Shown here in pieces: positions 61,395 through 64,000 of a stretch of 64,000 nt of DNA; the stretch's first letter is position 1; the number at the start of each line of letters is the position of its first letter. A program made the position numbers and the translations under genes. A model generated the notes under the pieces. It was not told the DNA's origin and made no database searches. It saw nothing but the letters and a program-made list of their open reading frames with translations. This DNA comes from Haliotis asinina. Lineage: Eukaryota > Mollusca > Gastropoda > Lepetellida > Haliotidae. The stretch lies in the NCBI RefSeq assembly GCF_037392515.1, contig NC_090295.1, positions 25,274,501 to 25,338,500 on the forward strand, written 5' to 3'.

Positions 61395-64000
61395 TGACCA
61401 TACAGATTGGATAGGATCTTTGCCTTTGTGTTAACATCTAGCTTAACTTGAAGGACACTCACTCAGTCATTTCATTTTAAAACCATATTATTATCAAATA
61501 TCAAATATAGTATAGTAAATGTTCAATTTTCCATTTTGAGTTGGATGAAATTTCTAAAATCTTGAAAAATGTCATGTGATTGTATTTCATCTTCACTGTG
61601 TATCAATGACAGTTTGTAAGATAATATATCTTACAGTCCATTTCATGAAAGTTAATGGTATTGCCTCTACATACTAAAAAGTAGCAATCATTGTTGTCAC
61701 TTTCTGATTGCCATGTAAAAGTAGTCAAGCTGTCCTACATGCAAAACCTATTGGTATTTATTCCTAAAATCCATGCTGGTCTTTATAGTCCCTGTACTGT
61801 GATGGTTGCATGGAGCTGTCTCCGCAATGAGCTAATGGTAAACAAGTGAAAGTTATCTGTGCATCTGAAGATAATCACTGTGTTATATGAGACCGATGAG
61901 GCAATGCTGTTTGGAGTATCCAGCTGCCTGAAGCCCCTGGTTAGACTCGGGTCTGGATGTTATTTACCACGTCCTGTCTGTAGTCTGCAGGAGTAGCCCA
62001 GAATGCACCCAGCAGATTTAACATCTTCACATTAAGTTAAAAGAACCTGATGGCCTGACCTTTGCTCCTTTTGCATTTTCCAAATGTGACGAGAATTCTG
62101 CCAAGCATGTGAGAACTTCAGACCTGCAGGCAGAACACATTCCCCTAATCCACTCTGCTCCAGCCCAATGTGGCCATTTTTGCCAGATGGTTGAAAAATG
62201 GTTGTTTTCTTGCCCATCAAAATCTCATGTGTTGGAGAATATCAAGTGTAGATTGTAATGGTGCTTGGAAGCTTGGCAGTAGTGTGAGTCAGAAAAAGTG
62301 TATTTGTTACATCTCATCTGAAGTGGAGCATGACCATCGTAATGTGGCAATGATTCATGTTGGATGGCGTCTGGTCACAGTTCATAGGAAACCAGTGCCT
62401 GACAAAGCATATTTTATCAAATCATCCTGGAAAAAAGTGATATGGTTGACTTAAGTATGTTAAGAATAAACAAACATTTCTGTTAATGATGATGATCAAT
62501 ATTTGCACACTGTTTGACAGCTGTTAGTAGAATTCATAAAAATGTTTAATTGGATGTGTCTAGCCTGAGTGCTATTTTTTCTTTGTTTAGCTCATGATAA
62601 CTGTGTCATGACTGACGATCATCTTATTAGTGAATTTTGGACAGGGAGTGGATTTTTTTATTGTTTGGTTGCAGTCATCTTAAAGTATGTTTTTGTTTTA
62701 TGAGGCCATCTTGTTTTACTCATTTTTGTCGTCAGAAAACCTAAATGCAGAAGGGAAAAAAAATCAGCTGTCAGAGTAATACTCCTATTAAATACTTAAA
62801 GTATTTTACTTTTGGTAATTAATTTATGAAGTCATATGGGGCAAAAAAAATCTAAGAAAGCATTTCTTGTAAATTCACATTTTTGGCCAATGAAAGCATA
62901 CAGTTATTGGATGGGGAAAATTCAGTTTTGTACTTTTTTGTACTCTTGAAAAAATACACCTGCTGGATCTGTAAAGCAAAGAATAAAATTAGTCTGACCT
63001 GACTGTGAATATACTGAAACACTTACTCTCAGCTGAAATCTAACTTGACATCATTGCTGCAGATTCCATTCCTAAAATAGCTGATAAAAGAGGAACATTC
63101 AGAAAAAAGATGTTTTGGTCATTGTTGCTGATCTGTCAAGATTATCTCCAACCTATCAATCATGAAGTAAACCATCTCCCATTTCAAGAACTATGTACAC
63201 ACATAATGAAAACAGGAATCCTTTCTTGTGCTAGACCTGATTCCTGTCTCTAGTATGACCAGTGAATGTCTCTAGTTACAACCACCAAATGCCCTCCATT
63301 ACACTAAACACAGCAGTCTTCTATACTTTCAGAAGCCTACGTCTATTGTGTGAAACTGTTTTTATCTGATGTGACTGGACAGCTCTTTTCCAGTAACTCA
63401 TCATCCATTGCTAGAGATTTGACTTTGGTCTTGTCCAATACAGACGGGCCTTTTATGTACTGAATCACTTGGCAAGCCTGGTAGGCTTAGTTGAATTTGA
63501 TATAAGAATGTATTTGATAGAACTTCTTCCAGCTGTGGATCAATGTCCAATACAAGGCTATATTCTTGGTTTTGTGAGTGATCTGGGATACTACATTGTC
63601 AATATAGTTGGATTGTCTGTAGGTACAAAGATGCCTTGTATGTACAACTGTGGCAGGCCATAGCTTTTGTCATGAATCTCTCGACCCTGTTATTGGTCTT
63701 TGATTGCAAATAATACAATTGAAATATTGTCAAAACATATTGTTTTGGATTTCAACAGACTCTTTCTTTATGATGACATTAATGATATTTTAACATATAA
63801 GTATGTTACTTAATTGCAAGTAGTTATGCATTGTTAAGTTCATGTATCTGTTACAAATTTACTTCACCTTTGACTGTATATACTTAGCTGAGCCAGTACC
63901 CCACCCCCTCACCCAAAACCTGTACTTTCATACATCACCTCCACCCCTCATCCCATATCCTGTGTTCCACTCTCTACCTCCACATTCTGTGACCTCCCTA
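61395..64000. other. Non-coding stretch to the window end
   Basis: Open frames at 62170-62454 and 63469-63663 have no recognisable domain. AT-rich composition is typical of intron or intergenic DNA. The last 120 bp are C-rich with CCACCCC runs. Confidence 0.45.

Overview
The window looks like nuclear DNA of a marine gastropod mollusc, most likely an abalone (Haliotis) or a relative. This is inferred from split genes with canonical GT/AG introns, low coding density, many tandem repeats, and several copies of tRNA-derived SINEs that end in a CTCACTCACTCA tail. The tail is a pattern I associate with abalone genomes; no search was run.

Layout. 1-11246: no recognisable coding sequence except weak candidates; a composite RFX/CRE/CCAAT motif cluster lies at about 8916-8987. 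11247-11714: last exon of a Wnt4-type Wnt gene on the + strand; the rest of that gene is not in the window. 11.7-35 kb: non-coding and rich in minisatellites (72, 18, 16, 20, about 32 and 30 bp units), with SINE fragments; one 20-bp array is organised into a 200-bp higher-order repeat. 35080-44216: a GH79 heparanase gene on the + strand in nine recognisable exons. Both catalytic glutamates are present. The one or two exons that should follow exon 1 are absent from the 704-bp interval where they belong, and the flanking exon phases do not match. Its introns hold a 29-bp minisatellite with a 114-bp inverted repeat, two copies of a 174-bp-monomer element, and a duplicated tRNA-Arg-like SINE. 46577-47873: an apparently intact Tc1/mariner (DD34E) transposon with a 329-aa transposase, 25-bp terminal inverted repeats and TA target sites. 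48-64 kb: no confident gene; SINEs (one with a perfect 14-bp target-site duplication), a simple-sequence tract and a few candidate exons.

The three confident genes are functionally unrelated: a secreted morphogen, a secreted or lysosomal heparan-sulfate endoglycosidase, and a transposase. I see no dedicated novel multi-gene system. The strongest points for follow-up are the exon-deficient heparanase locus, the repeat architecture around and inside it, the composite promoter-like element near 8.9 kb, and the intact transposon.
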